From contig JAUDYN010000002.1 of NCBI GenBank assembly GCA_030407005.1, positions 2,418,001-2,482,000 on the forward strand: a DNA stretch of 64,000 nt, given 5' to 3'. Shown here piece by piece: positions 1-11,005 of this stretch. The notes beneath the pieces were generated by a model. The model saw only the letters and a list, made by a program, of their open reading frames with translations, had not been told where the DNA came from and searched no databases. Origin of the DNA: Desarmillaria ectypa (lineage: Eukaryota; Basidiomycota; Agaricomycetes; Agaricales; Physalacriaceae). The position numbers and the translations under genes were made by a program. Position 1 is the stretch's first letter. Each line of letters starts with the position of its first letter.

Positions 1-791
1 TCCAGAACCCTTGCACGTTCTGCCGCTTTCACACATCCCTCTTCGACGTTTCGCGGGCGGCGTCATTATTCCGATGTAAATAACGCAGGAGCAAAGCCAG
101 AGGCAGCTGAAGAGGTGAAGGAGGAGGGGAAGGAAGGGGAAGCCGCACCCGCTGAAAAGCCCCAGTGTGCAGAAGAGCTCGCAAAACTGAAGACGAAGGA
201 GGAGGAAGTCGTTGACTTGACCGTATGTTCCCGGTTGTCTTGGCTAGCGCTGAAGCTGACGAAAGAGTCCAGGGACGGCTGCGGTACCTACAAGCAGACT
301 TTCTAAACTTTCAGCGGAATGCTGCTCGAGAAAAGGAGCAGACCCGGGACTTCGCTATCACTCGCTTTGCCTCTGACTTGCTTGAGACAGTCGACGTCCT
401 CACGCTGGCATTGAAGTCGGTGCCTGCGTCTCTTATCGAACCCCCGACAACTGAGGACAAGCCTCTCTCCGACGAATCATCTATTCCTTCATCACATCAT
501 TCACCTGAAGCATCCGCTTTGACAAAACCTCCCGAAGCTCACCTTCGTGAGCTCTACACTGGTGTCGAATTGACCCAGCGTCAGCTTCTCCAGACTCTCT
601 TCAAATATCATGTTAAACCTTTTGATCCTACCGGCGACCCATTCGATCCTAATCGTCACGAAGCGCTCTACCAAGCGCCAATACCAGGGAAGGAGGCCGG
701 GACAGTTATTGATTGCCAGAAAAATGGATATACCATAAAAGATCGTGTTCTTAGAGCAGCGCAGGTTGGAGTAGCGCAGGAGATATCATAA
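1..791 (+). CDS. MGE1: GrpE-type nucleotide exchange factor of mitochondrial Hsp70, 5' partial
   Basis: Exons 1-222 and 273-791, about 246 residues visible; the start codon lies left of the window. The family releases ADP from matrix Hsp70 (Ssc1) during protein import and folding. The visible N-terminus is Arg/Ser/Ala-rich without acidic residues at first (RTLARSAAF), as in a mitochondrial presequence, and is followed by a charged Glu/Lys segment. The 50-nt intron (223-272, GTATGT...CAG) is needed to join ...VVDLT to GRLRYLQADF, the start of the GrpE coiled coil. The C-terminal beta domain shows FDPNRHEALYQ and KNGYTIKDRVLRAAQVGVA, typical GrpE signatures. Seen: motifs and splice sites. Known: family role. 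Inferred: mitochondrial location. Confidence 0.93.
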
Positions 792-892
792 TCCATGGGT
801 AACGCCTTTGATCCTTATGTCGGGGAATGGCGAGGTTATTCTATTAAGATGTACCCAAGATACTAGAACATAGTGTAGTTAGTACCTGCTAA

Positions 893-2362
893 TCAACGAA
901 TCTCTACTCCGAACTGCTCCTTCAGCCGAAAGACTACCTCCTGTTGGACCAAGTTTGCTTCTTCATTCGACAGAGAGCTGTAGGAGCGTTGGACAACATA
1001 ATGAATGCACACAAGCCAAGACTTACCGATCCATAGACCGATAGTTTATTCGATAACAAAGGCTCGTCCGATTCGTTTTGGGGTGCACAAATGAGTCGAT
1101 CTAGTTCGGTGTTGAGTATCGACGTTTAGGCTGCAGATACAAGTCATCACCTTCTTTATATCTTCGACAAGATCCCCAGCAACATCCCGGACAAGATCGC
1201 AGAAGTCATTTTCATGAAGGCTGATATCTTGGGCGGTCCAGAAACTGACATCCTTGAAGCATGAGGGGTACTTGGAGTAGGGCTTGAATTTGTTAATTTC
1301 TCCTTGCTTGAATTGGGATAAAAACCGAGTATCGGTGGACCAGAACAGGCGAATATCAGGGATCGAATAGAGGACCATCGCAATTCGCTCTAGACCCAAT
1401 CCAAAAGCCCAGCCAATCTTATGAGGAACATCTGGTAAGACATGAGCAACGAATACCGTGAGATGGCACTTGGAATACGCACTAGCAGTATCCAAAGTGG
1501 CCTGTCGCACTACACCACACCCCAAAATTTCTAACCATTTGCCTCCAAAGAACACTTCGACCTCAAAGCTGGGACTCGTGAAAGGGAAATACGTCTCGAT
1601 CCAGCGCACCCTTAATGGGTTTTCTTTCGTTGCGCCGCCAACACCACTGAAAAGATGTAGAATCATGCTGTTCAGTGACAGCTTCAAATTTTTTGCGACC
1701 AGCTCGGAACAACGAGGATCATGCATTGGTTGGGCTGGATTCACGGGGGAAAGATGGGGCACGTCCTCAATGACAATGTTTGACCGGGTCAAGTGGCTGG
1801 ACAGGCGTTCGTTGTCATCCTCGACCTCCTTCATGCCGGACGCGTCGGCAGGCCAGATGCGCGCACCCTCCATCTGGTGGAACACAGGATAATGCGATCC
1901 GTCTATTTCATCGCGGCGGTACACGTCTGCGGTCAACAGCCACTGCGTCTTCCCCTGCGCAAAGACTTCGACTTCGTGCGCTGAGGTATGTGTCCGTAAC
2001 ATTAACCCTCTGTTTATGTAGTAGCTGTCGGTCACAGCCCTGCCTGGATGGTCCTTCGGGAAGGAGAGTTCATCGAAATTCTTGAAGGGGGTAACCAAAG
2101 GTGACAGGGAAGACAAATGAGCATAGTCCGGAAAATGTGACTCGATAAGAGAGCGCAAAGTGCTCAACGGATGGTTAGGCTGACTGTGAAGGCGTAGTGG
2201 AATTTTAGACAAAATGGTCGGTGTAACATTTGTTATGCCGTCCGTAGCATGGCGCTCCCCAAGGATGTCGAGATATTCTGATTTCAGAGCATTAATGCTC
2301 TGCCAACGCCGTCCTGGTACATTGGACACTGCAAAAAATCGAGAAAGTCGTAAATTTTGCAT
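893..2362 (-). CDS. MSF1: Mitochondrial phenylalanyl-tRNA synthetase
   Basis: Exons on the minus strand are 2362-1151, 1100-1027 and 977-893, giving 456 residues. The monomeric mitochondrial enzyme charges tRNA-Phe. A presequence-like N-terminus ([20 protein letters not shown]) precedes the class II catalytic core. The core shows [19 protein letters not shown] (motif 2 region) and [20 protein letters not shown] (motif 3). The last two exons restore the FDX-ACB anticodon-binding domain ([20 protein letters not shown], ending FGVEIR). Without splicing introns 1101-1150 and 978-1026 the reading would run into an unrelated tail. Length fits the family (about 450-470). It is convergent with the GrpE gene, whose stop is 102 bp away. 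Start chosen as the first ATG that gives a presequence. Confidence 0.94.
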
Positions 2363-2745
2363 ATGCCCAATACGACACCCTTCGTAGAATGCAGGAAGAA
2401 GCGAGAATTCAACGCATCTATGCGTATCCTAGCGAACGGTGAAGAGTAAGAGTAAGTTTGTGTTGATGCATGTTGCGCAAAGGCCCCAAAAAAGGTATGA
2501 ACAGTTTGACCCATGTATTTTCTCCAAGTCGTATCGTAAGTATCCTAACTAATCTACACTAACTATTGGTAAATCATAGTTCGTAACCTTAGTCGTAAAA
2601 CGTGTCCGTCTCTACTTCATAAGTGTTTGAAAAAGAAACAAGAACACGACAAAAGTAGGAGTTGATGGGTAAATAAAAGAAAGAAACAAGCAAGCAAGAG
2701 AGATAAACACAAGAAACAGAAAAGACATTAACCAAAACCAAACGT
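2363..2745. other. Intergenic region
   Basis: This holds the 5' flank of the minus-strand MSF1 gene and the 3' flank of the next minus-strand gene. Short open frames are present but have no recognisable content. I see no RNA gene or repeat. Confidence 0.5.
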
Positions 2746-4195
2746 TTACCACCCGCCGAACCATCGCCCAGGAACTTTTCGTGTGGGTCTCGGACGAACA
2801 ACCCTGACAGTGGGAGGTTCGTCATCATCTTCCTCATCTATCTCCACCTCCTCTGTAATTACTTCGACAGCGGTGGTACGAGGAGCAGAACCAGTGGAAG
2901 ATTCTGCTCGCTGAGGAGCTGGAGAAGCAGCGAAACGGGTATTGGCAGGCGGTGGAACGGTAACAGTCTGAGTTTGGGTAACAACCATGGTTTCGGTTTC
3001 GTACTGAGTTTCGGAAACGATAAGAGGAGGAAGTTCTTGATACTAGAAGAAAAAAAGAGAAAAAAGTCAGCAACTATATTGAATAGAAAATTGGAAAATG
3101 CTGCGATTGGCCAACTACGAATAGGGCACTAGATGTGACGATGGCCAGGTCACGGAACTGTGCGGCCCCCCATGCGGAACCAAAACAATGAACATATCAC
3201 GTGGTGGTGAACGCGAAGTGATCGAAAGACACGATCTAAACTGATCTGTCGCAAGACGCGCCCAGTGAGTACCACAGGACGGTCCGACCTGGCCATGCCA
3301 AAGAAAAGGACGAGGGGGACAAATGAGAATAAAACACCGTTAGTCCCCCAAGCCCGGACGAAGGAGGGATGATGGGGTTACGGATGGGACTTATACGGAC
3401 TATATATAAAGCAAAAAAAATGTCGATCCTCCTTCGTCTCAAAGCTCGGAGCGGCGCGAGAGGGGCGGCGGTACCTTGGCTTTACGCCTTCCCGAAGGCT
3501 CGTACACGTATTCCTCCTCCACCGCAGGTTCGTCGTTGCCGAGGGCGCTATAAGATCAGATCAGAACTGGACAACAAATAAAACCATTGGCAATGAGTAG
3601 CCTACATGAGTTGTTCCATGATCCAACTCTCGCGACGAGAAGCATCGTGCTCGCGCCGGTTGAGGCCTTCCTCTCGCCTGCTGATATCCCTCTCCCGCTC
3701 TGCAACCTTGAGTTCTCGATCTAAGATCTCATCGATACGAGGACTTGTCCAGCCTGGAGGTGTCAAGGAATCTTCCCTGACAACTTCTTTTATAACAGTT
3801 TGAACGGGAGCCACAACTGTCTCTACGGTTGTAGCCTGAGAGCAAGGAGGACAGAGGACGGGGGACGGGGATGGAACGATGCCGCCTGGCGCTCCGGCAA
3901 GAAGCTCAGCTTCTCTACGGGCAACCTCTGCCTCTCGCAGAGTAACAGCAGCCTCCCGGGCCACGAGCTGTTGCGATCGCTTAGGTGAAAGATAGTTGAG
4001 GATACCGGTCGAGGTTGGGTCTGCCGGATTTGAAGAACTCTGGCTGCTGGGCATCGATAGCATTACCGCAAGGACAGCCAAGACAAGGGAGAGAACGAGA
4101 AGAAGAGTGGTAGATGAAATTGTTCGGTGATGATGGTGAGACGAACGTTCACGGTGGTGACGCTCGCCATGGTGAGAAGATGAAGGTTGGGCCAT
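2746..4195 (-). CDS. Orphan single-pass membrane protein with coiled coils
   Basis: Not recognised. Exons 4195-3606, 3547-3475 and 3042-2746 give 319 residues. A His/Ser/Arg-rich cytosolic-like N-terminus (about residues 8-24) precedes one strong hydrophobic segment (about 29-47, leucine/valine-rich). Two charged coiled-coil stretches follow, rich in the RRE/REA pattern (about 68-95 and 160-196). The tail is acidic and then basic, ending PGRWFGGW. The start is placed at the ATG just before MAQPSSSHHG; a longer in-frame extension exists upstream, but its sequence looks like a 5' leader containing an intron. Splice phases agree (2, then 0). The second intron is 432 nt, far longer than others here. 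The gene shares a divergent promoter with NUR1. No function assigned. Confidence 0.6.
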
Positions 4196-4414
4196 CCTGA
4201 CGCTAGCAAAAATGAGAAAGAGCCAGGAAAAGAGGAGAAATACGAACCTAACTGACGAGCTCGGCGACAAGGATGTAGTTTGGGTTCGTAGGATAGACGT
4301 GGTGGAGGTCGGGGGCAGGCGGGAGGATGGGTGACGCTTCGTGGTGGAAGAAGGAGAGCAAGGGGACTCTTGATGGGCGATGAAATTTAATTCCCTTTTC
4401 GAAACCAACCAACA

Positions 4415-4444
4415 TCACGTGAGATTACACGTGGTCGTCACGTG
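4415..4444. promoter_or_regulatory. Cluster of three CACGTG boxes in a divergent promoter
   Basis: CACGTG occurs at 4416-4421, 4428-4433 and 4439-4444, so starts are 12 and 11 bp apart. The first is the full palindrome TCACGTGA. The 315-bp region (4196-4510) separates the minus-strand membrane-protein gene from plus-strand NUR1. CACGTG is the core bound by fungal bHLH factors (Cbf1/Pho4 type). Binding here is inferred. Confidence 0.6.
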
Positions 4445-4510
4445 TTTCCATACAAAGCTGTCCCATTGTCTTCCTTGTTTGCCAGTGAACAAACAATTAC
4501 CACCTTATCC

Positions 4511-5824
4511 ATGGATTTTCGAAGGCGCCTAGCCGCACAGGGCAGCTCAAACACCCCTCGTAGTGTCGGGTCGTCGTCTACAGTATCTCCTGCATCGTTG
4601 CCCGTGACGCCCCGCAAAGCTCGTGTGTCCATTGGAATCCATCATTCGCCCGCGTCGACGCCGTCAATCTCGTCGTCTGTACCCTTTGACTGGGAGGCCG
4701 CGCGCTCGCGACGACCAGCTCCTTACTTGACTCCTCAGCAAAATAAATCGAAAAAACCTAGGCCCAGTGTCTTGGGTACGCCTAGAAGAGCAGTTGTGCG
4801 CAGAAAGAGCATATACGAAAAGTGGCGTCTTCCTCTTAGTCACTTGAGTATATCTCATTTTCCGCAGAATAACATCTCTTCCTTCGCAAATTGCCTTTGA
4901 GATCGCTCTCTTCCCCCACAATGTCCCTTTACCAAATCCAAGGACGTCAGCGTCAATTATCGGAGGACTGTGTCATCTGTTCCACCTCTGTGTGCGCGTC
5001 AGCCAGGTTCGGCAGGTGCCAGACTCTGACCTAGGATGGGAGGATATGTATCGCGAAGACGAGGGCGTGTCGTGGTTCGACTGGGTATGCATCCCTTCAC
5101 TTGCTTTTGTATCTAAACTGACTTTTAAATCAGACCGTTCCATTGACTTTGCTCCTTATCGCCGGGTCGTTGGCAAATTCCATCTTCCTCTTCACTCGAA
5201 TTCGCCTCTATCACTTGCACCAACAGCCTGATCCCGTCTCCTCCCCAAATGCTAAATATGTTTCCGCAGAGCTGGATTTTGAGCCCCTCGAACCGCCATC
5301 CCTATTGTCGCGTTTTCGGTCCGGTGCTTGGGCGGCCTTCCTGGCATTCTGGCGTTTTTTGTTAGGAATTGAGCCATCAAAATCGACTCCGTCCAAGCGG
5401 ATGTCTAGAGTACAGCAAATTGACATGTGGAGTCCCGGAGACCTGGAGACGCTAGTATTTTGCATCTATTCTCCTGCACATGCACTACTATGGTGTGCGA
5501 CGGGATCTTCAAATTGGATGATCATGCTTCTTATCATGGGCGTCGTGGGACTTGAGGTAAGATTCTGAGCATCGCTGCCAGCACCATTCTAACTCTATAT
5601 CAGTTAAATACAATGACTGCGTCATACAAGGCTCTTGTGAAGGACAAGGAAATAATCGCCGCTGAGGTGATGCACGAATACAATGAAGGAGTGAGTTGAC
5701 GCCTTCGTCTCGCTATCTGCCACTGAAGTTTGTGTAGTTTGTGTATCCCCGAATCAATCCCATCCGCAAGGATGTAGCTATCATGACTCACCAATCGGAG
5801 GTTGTCAACGCATGGGAGGACTAG
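4511..5824 (+). CDS. NUR1: Nuclear rim protein Nur1 (DUF2418 family)
   Basis: Exons 4511-4821, 4868-5084, 5134-5556, 5604-5690 and 5738-5824; 374 residues. Nur1 is an inner nuclear membrane protein that, with Lem2, tethers silent chromatin and rDNA to the nuclear periphery. The Ser/Thr/Pro-rich basic N-terminus (about 1-105) looks like a nucleoplasmic disordered region with SP/TP sites. The membrane domain follows, with hydrophobic segments including VPLTLLLIAGSLANSIFLF and a second pair around SPAHALLWCATG. The C-terminus carries the family signature YNEGFVYPRINPIRKDVAI and MTHQSE. All four introns are 46-49 nt and phase-consistent. Family assignment rests on the C-terminal signature; function is by homology. 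Confidence 0.86.
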
Positions 5825-6568
5825 GAGCGGATGGGTGAAACTACAGTGTTCGCATCTCAGGCATATCGTATACCTCACCCAAGCATTGTACATCTTTACG
5901 CCATTGTTAATCAGACTTGTAGGTGTCGATGATTCCTCTCGGGGAAATCCAAAGGCCCGAAATCAGTCATGTCTCACAGTAATAATAGCAGACATTTATC
6001 TGTGAGTTGTCGTTATCCCTGAGTTGGACGAGATAGCCGCTGTGTTGAAGATAGAAATATGAAGGAACCTTCCATAATCTGCACATAATCCCCAATTTTG
6101 ACTGTTCCTCTTATAAGTAATGAACTTGTTTTTGTAATGATCCTATGAAATGGTCAGGGACGGCCTCGGTAAATTGGGCGGTATCAACTTCTGTGACGCT
6201 TAATGAGCTTGATATGACCAACTTGTGAAATTTCACCCTTAAGCAGCACCCGTCTCCAAGTCATCTTCTTTGTCACAAGGAATCCATCAAAATCACATAC
6301 GTATACAGCCCTTTTTATTAGAGAACCGATTTGATTTTGTCCCCAGCCCAGGGATCGATAAAAGGCTACACTGACGCTATCGATTATAACCATTCCACAA
6401 ACAGAATAATAGCCTTGCAAGCTCTCTTCCAACCTCTCCAGCTCGGACCAATCATGTTGAGAAACCGCGTCTTCATGTCTAGGGTAGAGTCACCATGTAT
6501 ACCTGAGATCGTGGGAAAATAAAGATGCACTACACTTGCTCGTGATCGCCATCTGCTTGTCCACTCCA
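5825..6568. other. Intergenic region, no gene seen
   Basis: About 740 bp between NUR1 and the zinc-knuckle gene. Open frames on either strand are short, and those on the minus strand end within the downstream gene. No motif, RNA gene or repeat is recognisable. Confidence 0.5.
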
Positions 6569-7533
6569 ATGACCCGTGTAACGAATTTCGGACGGAAGAG
6601 AACCTATCTTGAGGCTGGATTCGCAGCGACACCAGCAGATCCTGCAGATCCTGCAGTTCTTGAGGCGATGGACGAACCAATAGCCAAAAATGTCCCACCA
6701 AAGGAAAGGAAACGTTCAAAACAAGAAGGTAATTCTAAAGCAGCGGTTGATGGTAGGAATAGTATACATTTGAAGCAAGGAAAAGGTACGTATTCAGCTT
6801 TTGTTATTTTGCTTCGTATTCATGTAGCTTGCTAGTAAAAGCCAGTAGGGCTGCTGCATCTGAACTTCGCCGCCAACGACGAATAGCTGAACGCGACGCC
6901 CTCACAACGTGTTTCGCATGTCGTGAAAGAGGCCATGCAGCCAGAAATTGCCCCAAGACGAAGATGCAAGATGCAAATGGGAAGACAGGGAAGAATGTCG
7001 TTGGCATCTGCTATAGGTCCGCTCCCATGTTTTGGTCACCTTCAAGTGCTTATGGAATGGCATACTAGATGTGGATCAACCAAGCATACTTTGTCCAAGT
7101 GTAAAAAACCTTCAGATCCATCAAATCCTCTCCCTTTTGCTTCCTGCTTCGTCTGCAGTGGTCAAGGGCACCTAGCGTCGTCCTGTCCGCAGAACAAGGA
7201 TAAAGGGGTATATCCCAATGGAGGTTGCTGCAAGGTTTGTGGGGATAGCTCTCATCTTGCGAAGGACTGCGAGCTCAGGAAGAAAGGTCGGTATGCCTTG
7301 CGTGTTTTGAGTTCATAGCAACTAACACCTCCTTTTCCCTTTTAGATCTGACTCATAATCCTTCCGTTTTTGTCATAGATGAAGGTGTGGGTGTTGGTGC
7401 TGACGAAGATGGCTTTCATGTCTTCAAAAGAAAGCACTATGAGGTGGAGCAAGATGAAAAGACTGCTCAGCGACAAGCAGTGCCTTCGAATCAGAATCTT
7501 CCCGTACGTAAGAAAAAAGTAGTGCACTTTTAA
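6569..7533 (+). CDS. CCHC zinc-knuckle protein (ZCCHC9-like)
   Basis: Exons 6569-6785, 6836-7016, 7069-7286 and 7346-7533; 267 residues. Four zinc knuckles of form C-x2-C-x4-H-x4-C are visible: CFACRERGHAARNC, then one split by the second intron (CYRCGSTKHTLSKC), CFVCSGQGHLASSC and CKVCGDSSHLAKDC. The N-terminus is basic and short of structure, with a small repeat (PADPADPA). The C-terminus ends in the basic tail RKKKVVHF after an acidic stretch GVGADEDGFH. The arrangement resembles ZCCHC9 and fungal homologues, nuclear RNA-binding proteins linked to RNA processing. The intron at 7017-7068 uses a weak donor (GTCCGC), but it is the only join that completes the second knuckle. Role inferred from family only. 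Confidence 0.82.
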
Positions 7534-7954
7534 CATCAGTCTTGGATCTTGGGATTGTCCTCGCGAAGGGCCTTCTCCGCCCTTGTTTCCATAATTTATC
7601 TATAATTCTTTCAATGGGGCAAAGCCATGAAGTAAGATTCTCTCATTTCAGTGAAATCATGTGTGTTGACGTTCTGTCCAGTAATCATCGAATGTACATA
7701 CAATTGCCTAAAACGCAGCCTCAGTAAAAGATCTCTCTTCTCGTAATTGATTTATGGTGACATCCATATAGTCTGGTTTGTCACGGTCTTCTTAAAGCTC
7801 TTCACTGCTTCATAAACTCGGCTGTAGCCTCTCTTTCCCACGTAACCTGAGCATACCCCTCATCTCATTTGAACGCTGTGGCTCCTTTAGTATGTGTTAT
7901 TTCACCGTGTTTTTCACACGACTAAGGACCCTTTGTCTCTGGTTGTCCTACGAA
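7534..7954. other. Intergenic region
   Basis: About 420 bp, mostly 3' flank of the zinc-knuckle gene and 5' flank of the next gene. One TGTACATA, a match to the PUF consensus TGTANATA, lies at 7693-7700 on the plus strand. Nothing else is seen. Confidence 0.4.
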
Positions 7955-8820
7955 ATGTCATCAAGAAACTTTGCTTTCGATACGTTTGTACAAAACGACG
8001 GTTCAGATGGTCAAGCCATTATTTCCTCGCCAGAGCAAGAGGACCTCGTGCATGTCATGGAGTCCGTCTTTCCAGCGATGGTTGACTAAAAGCATGATTC
8101 TGACAGTTGTGCAGACCATTTCTTGATGCTATGATCCAGCTAGAAATTTTGGATAAATGTGTGGAGCGTCGCCATCAATCGCAAAGGCTTGCCCTATCCA
8201 TGGGCATTGGTGTCGAAAATAACACCGAAGACAGTCTTCCCGAGTTGGAACAAATCAACTCCATTGAAACGTTGGCAAACGATAAGATTGCAGTGGACAT
8301 GACGCGCCTTGGTGCTCTCCACGAACCATCGGTTCCGGCCAAAATGAATCCGCATACCAACATCCTCCATCACTGGATCGAGACGAACGGCAATTGTGTC
8401 CGTCATGTCATCGATACGCTGGTGAAGTACTACGATACTTCGAATTTCCTTTCGAACTCCGCATCGTCACACATTAAAAGCTTATTGTCAGAAGCATTGA
8501 CTATCAAAAACAAACTCGACGAGGTTTGTGGGATTTGTTTTATCGTGCCTTGCTGATGGTCGACCCAGAAAGTTGAACACGGGAGGAAGCCATATACGCA
8601 ACAAATTTTATTGCAAACGCGCGCAGTAGCTGTGGTGAGATCTGCCTTGGAGCCCATCCTAATGGATTTTCGAGTGCAAGAAGAAAATATGTGGCAAAAG
8701 CATAAAGAGAAGTTCTATCAGGGTTTGCGGAAATGCATGGCGCCATCAATTGAGACGTCAGCAAAGGGCGACGGGGACAATACTAGTGATCATGGAGATG
8801 ATGACAACTTTGAGCACTGA
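7955..8820 (+). CDS. Orphan protein, largely helical
   Basis: Not recognised. Proposed exons 7955-8061, 8115-8523 and 8569-8820 give 255 residues. The first join (phase 2, GTCCGT...GCAG, 53 nt) is preferred because it gives a normal-length intron and keeps the frame; the second intron (45 nt, phase 0) is clear. The protein looks mostly alpha-helical, with a central stretch such as HIKSLLSEALTIKNKLDE and a basic segment KHKEKFYQGLRK. It ends in an acidic tail (DHGDDDNFEH). No signal peptide or membrane segment. Exon 1 is the least certain part; additional upstream coding exons cannot be excluded. Confidence 0.5.
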
Positions 8821-9166
8821 GCGTCGAATGTATAGTAACACGCCTAACATTTGTGTTAAAGCACGTTGAATAAGCTATGATAGTAAGATGTTGAGTAATT
8901 GCCGACGTAAAGACCGTTCAACTCGTATCTGATGATGGTAGAACTGTTGTACAAAACTGTAATATAGGTTCGCATAAATGCCCTGTCGGTCAAGGAAATA
9001 ATTTGGCAAATCAAACAATGACAGACGCCAGTGTATTGATTAGAAACACAGCCACAGTGTCACCGTCTCCCCATTCCTTTCCTTCTTACCTCATCACGGC
9101 CTTTCTTTTTTCTTTGTGTAGCCTTTGGTGAGCAGGAGAAAGTTGTTTCCTCTCTTGAACGCTACG
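8821..9166. other. Intergenic region
   Basis: 346 bp between the orphan gene and ULA1. It contains a pyrimidine-rich stretch (about 9060-9120) typical of a fungal core promoter and leader. No gene seen. Confidence 0.45.
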
Positions 9167-10835
9167 ATGTCAATGACAATATCACCGGAGATCATCACCA
9201 GGTGCGTAGGCTTAGAAATCGCGGTTTCGCATGAACGCTGAGGACCTTCAGCGCTCAACCAGACAGCAAAACTCGTCGATATGACCGTCAGCTCAGGCTA
9301 TGGGCGTCCTCTGGTCAAAATCTGCTCGAAGAGTCGCGAATTTTGGTCTTGTCGTCCTCGGCTACATCGACATCGATCCTAAAGAATCTAGTCCTACCAG
9401 GGATCGGTCACTTTACCATTCTCGATGATGCCATTACCAGCGCTGCTGATGCTGGTAACAACTTCTTCCTTGAAGGCCCCTCTTCAATAGGGAAACATCG
9501 TGCATCCGAAACTGTACGCCTCTTGGCCGAGCTCAATGATGGCGTGACGGGAGAAGCGGTGACTTCGACACCTGTGGCCAGTGCGGTGTCTTCGCTCGAC
9601 TTTCTCAGTAAATTCACGCTCATTATCACCCATAATCTTCCTCCAAGTCAACTGCAAACCCTCTCTGACACATTGTGGTCGTCCCCAACGGCACCTGCTC
9701 TACTAGCTGTCTCTTCGTCCGGTTTCCTTGCCGAATTTTTCATCCAACATCATCCACACCCCATCACTGAATCCCACACCGAGACACCTCCATCTCTGCG
9801 AATATACGATCCGTTCCCTGCTTTACTTGAGCATTCCAAGTCTCTCAAGCTTTCCGAAATGGACCCTACGGAGCACGCACATATTCCATATATTCCTATT
9901 CTCATATATGCCAGATCACTCATCCCTCATATCCCAAAGTCCCAGGAAGAGAAAAACGCGTTCAAAGCTCTCATTCTCTCGCTTAAATTCAAGCAGGATG
10001 AGGAGAATTTTGATGAGGCGCATGCTCAGGCATACCGCGTCTGGACACCAATATCTCTGCCTTCCACACTCACCCAAGACATCTTTCCACATCTTGACAC
10101 CAAGCTTGCTCCGCCTGCCATCCCAGGCACTGTGCACGCCCTTTTGACAGCACTCAAGCGATTCACGGAACGGGAGCCACACGTACTGCCCGTTTCTCCT
10201 GCGCTGCCAGATATGAAGGCTTCGACGGAAACGTACATTCATCTGCAAAGAATGTACAAGGACCAATTTAATGCCGACAAGGAGGTGTTCAAATCGTTGA
10301 TCCCAGCAACTGCGGGCTCGATTCCAGATGATCTTATCGAGACGTTCATCCGGAATGCACACGGGGTGCAAGTCTTTGTAGGGGAAAAGTGGGGCATGTT
10401 CGACAAGGACGTGAACCGAGTTGGTGAGGCGATGGCGACCAGTCCGAAAGACATGAGCGTGCATTTAGCATTGAGGGCAGTCAGAGAGGTTCTGGAAAGT
10501 AGTGGCGCTGGTGAAAGCGCGAATGCTAAGGTATCAGCAGAGGAGATTAAGGTGCGCATTGCAGGGATGCTGCCGCCTGGCACGGAGCTTGGTGAGGAGA
10601 TAGATGAGGCCGTTGGAGAAATGTAAGCTTCCCGTGATGCTTGTCTCTTCTGATGCTTATTCTTGTTCCTTACAGTACGCGGTCTCCTACATCTGACTTG
10701 CCTAATACTGCAGCCATGCTAGGTGGTCTGGTTGCGCAAGAGGCTATCAAGATGATTACTAGGCAGTATGTTCCCCAGGGAGGATACTGCGTTGTAGATT
10801 GTATAGACATGCGGACGGGTGTTGTTGGACTCTAA
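9167..10835 (+). CDS. ULA1: NEDD8-activating enzyme E1 regulatory subunit (Ula1/APP-BP1)
   Basis: Exons 9167-9201, 9267-10622 and 10676-10835; 516 residues, close to the usual 520-540. With Uba3 this subunit adenylates NEDD8/Rub1 for cullin modification. The N-terminus carries the ThiF/E1-like fold opening SKTRRYDRQLRLWASSGQ, and then LVLPGIGHFTILDD. The last exon gives the family end PNTAAMLGGLVAQEAIKMIT followed by a beta-strand tail. As expected for the regulatory subunit, no active-site cysteine motif is seen. Exon 1 codes only 11 and two-thirds residues; its acceptor must be the CAG at 9264-9266 to stay in frame. A short gap separates it from the next plus-strand gene. Confidence 0.9.
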
Positions 10836-11005
10836 TGCGGTGTAAGCAAGTCAAGAAAAAACTGTATTATAGATGAAACTGCTGTGACAAATTTGACAAA
10901 CGCTCGCGTGGTAGGCGCCCTGTTCCAGATTCATGATCATGGCGGCTACCCATGATGTCCCATGATGTCTGCTAGTATTACAGCTCCGTCAAGTCGAATA
11001 TTGCA

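Noticed and set aside
1458..1892. 144-codon plus-strand open frame
   Set aside because: Antisense to the catalytic core of mitochondrial Phe-tRNA synthetase, whose motifs are unmistakable.
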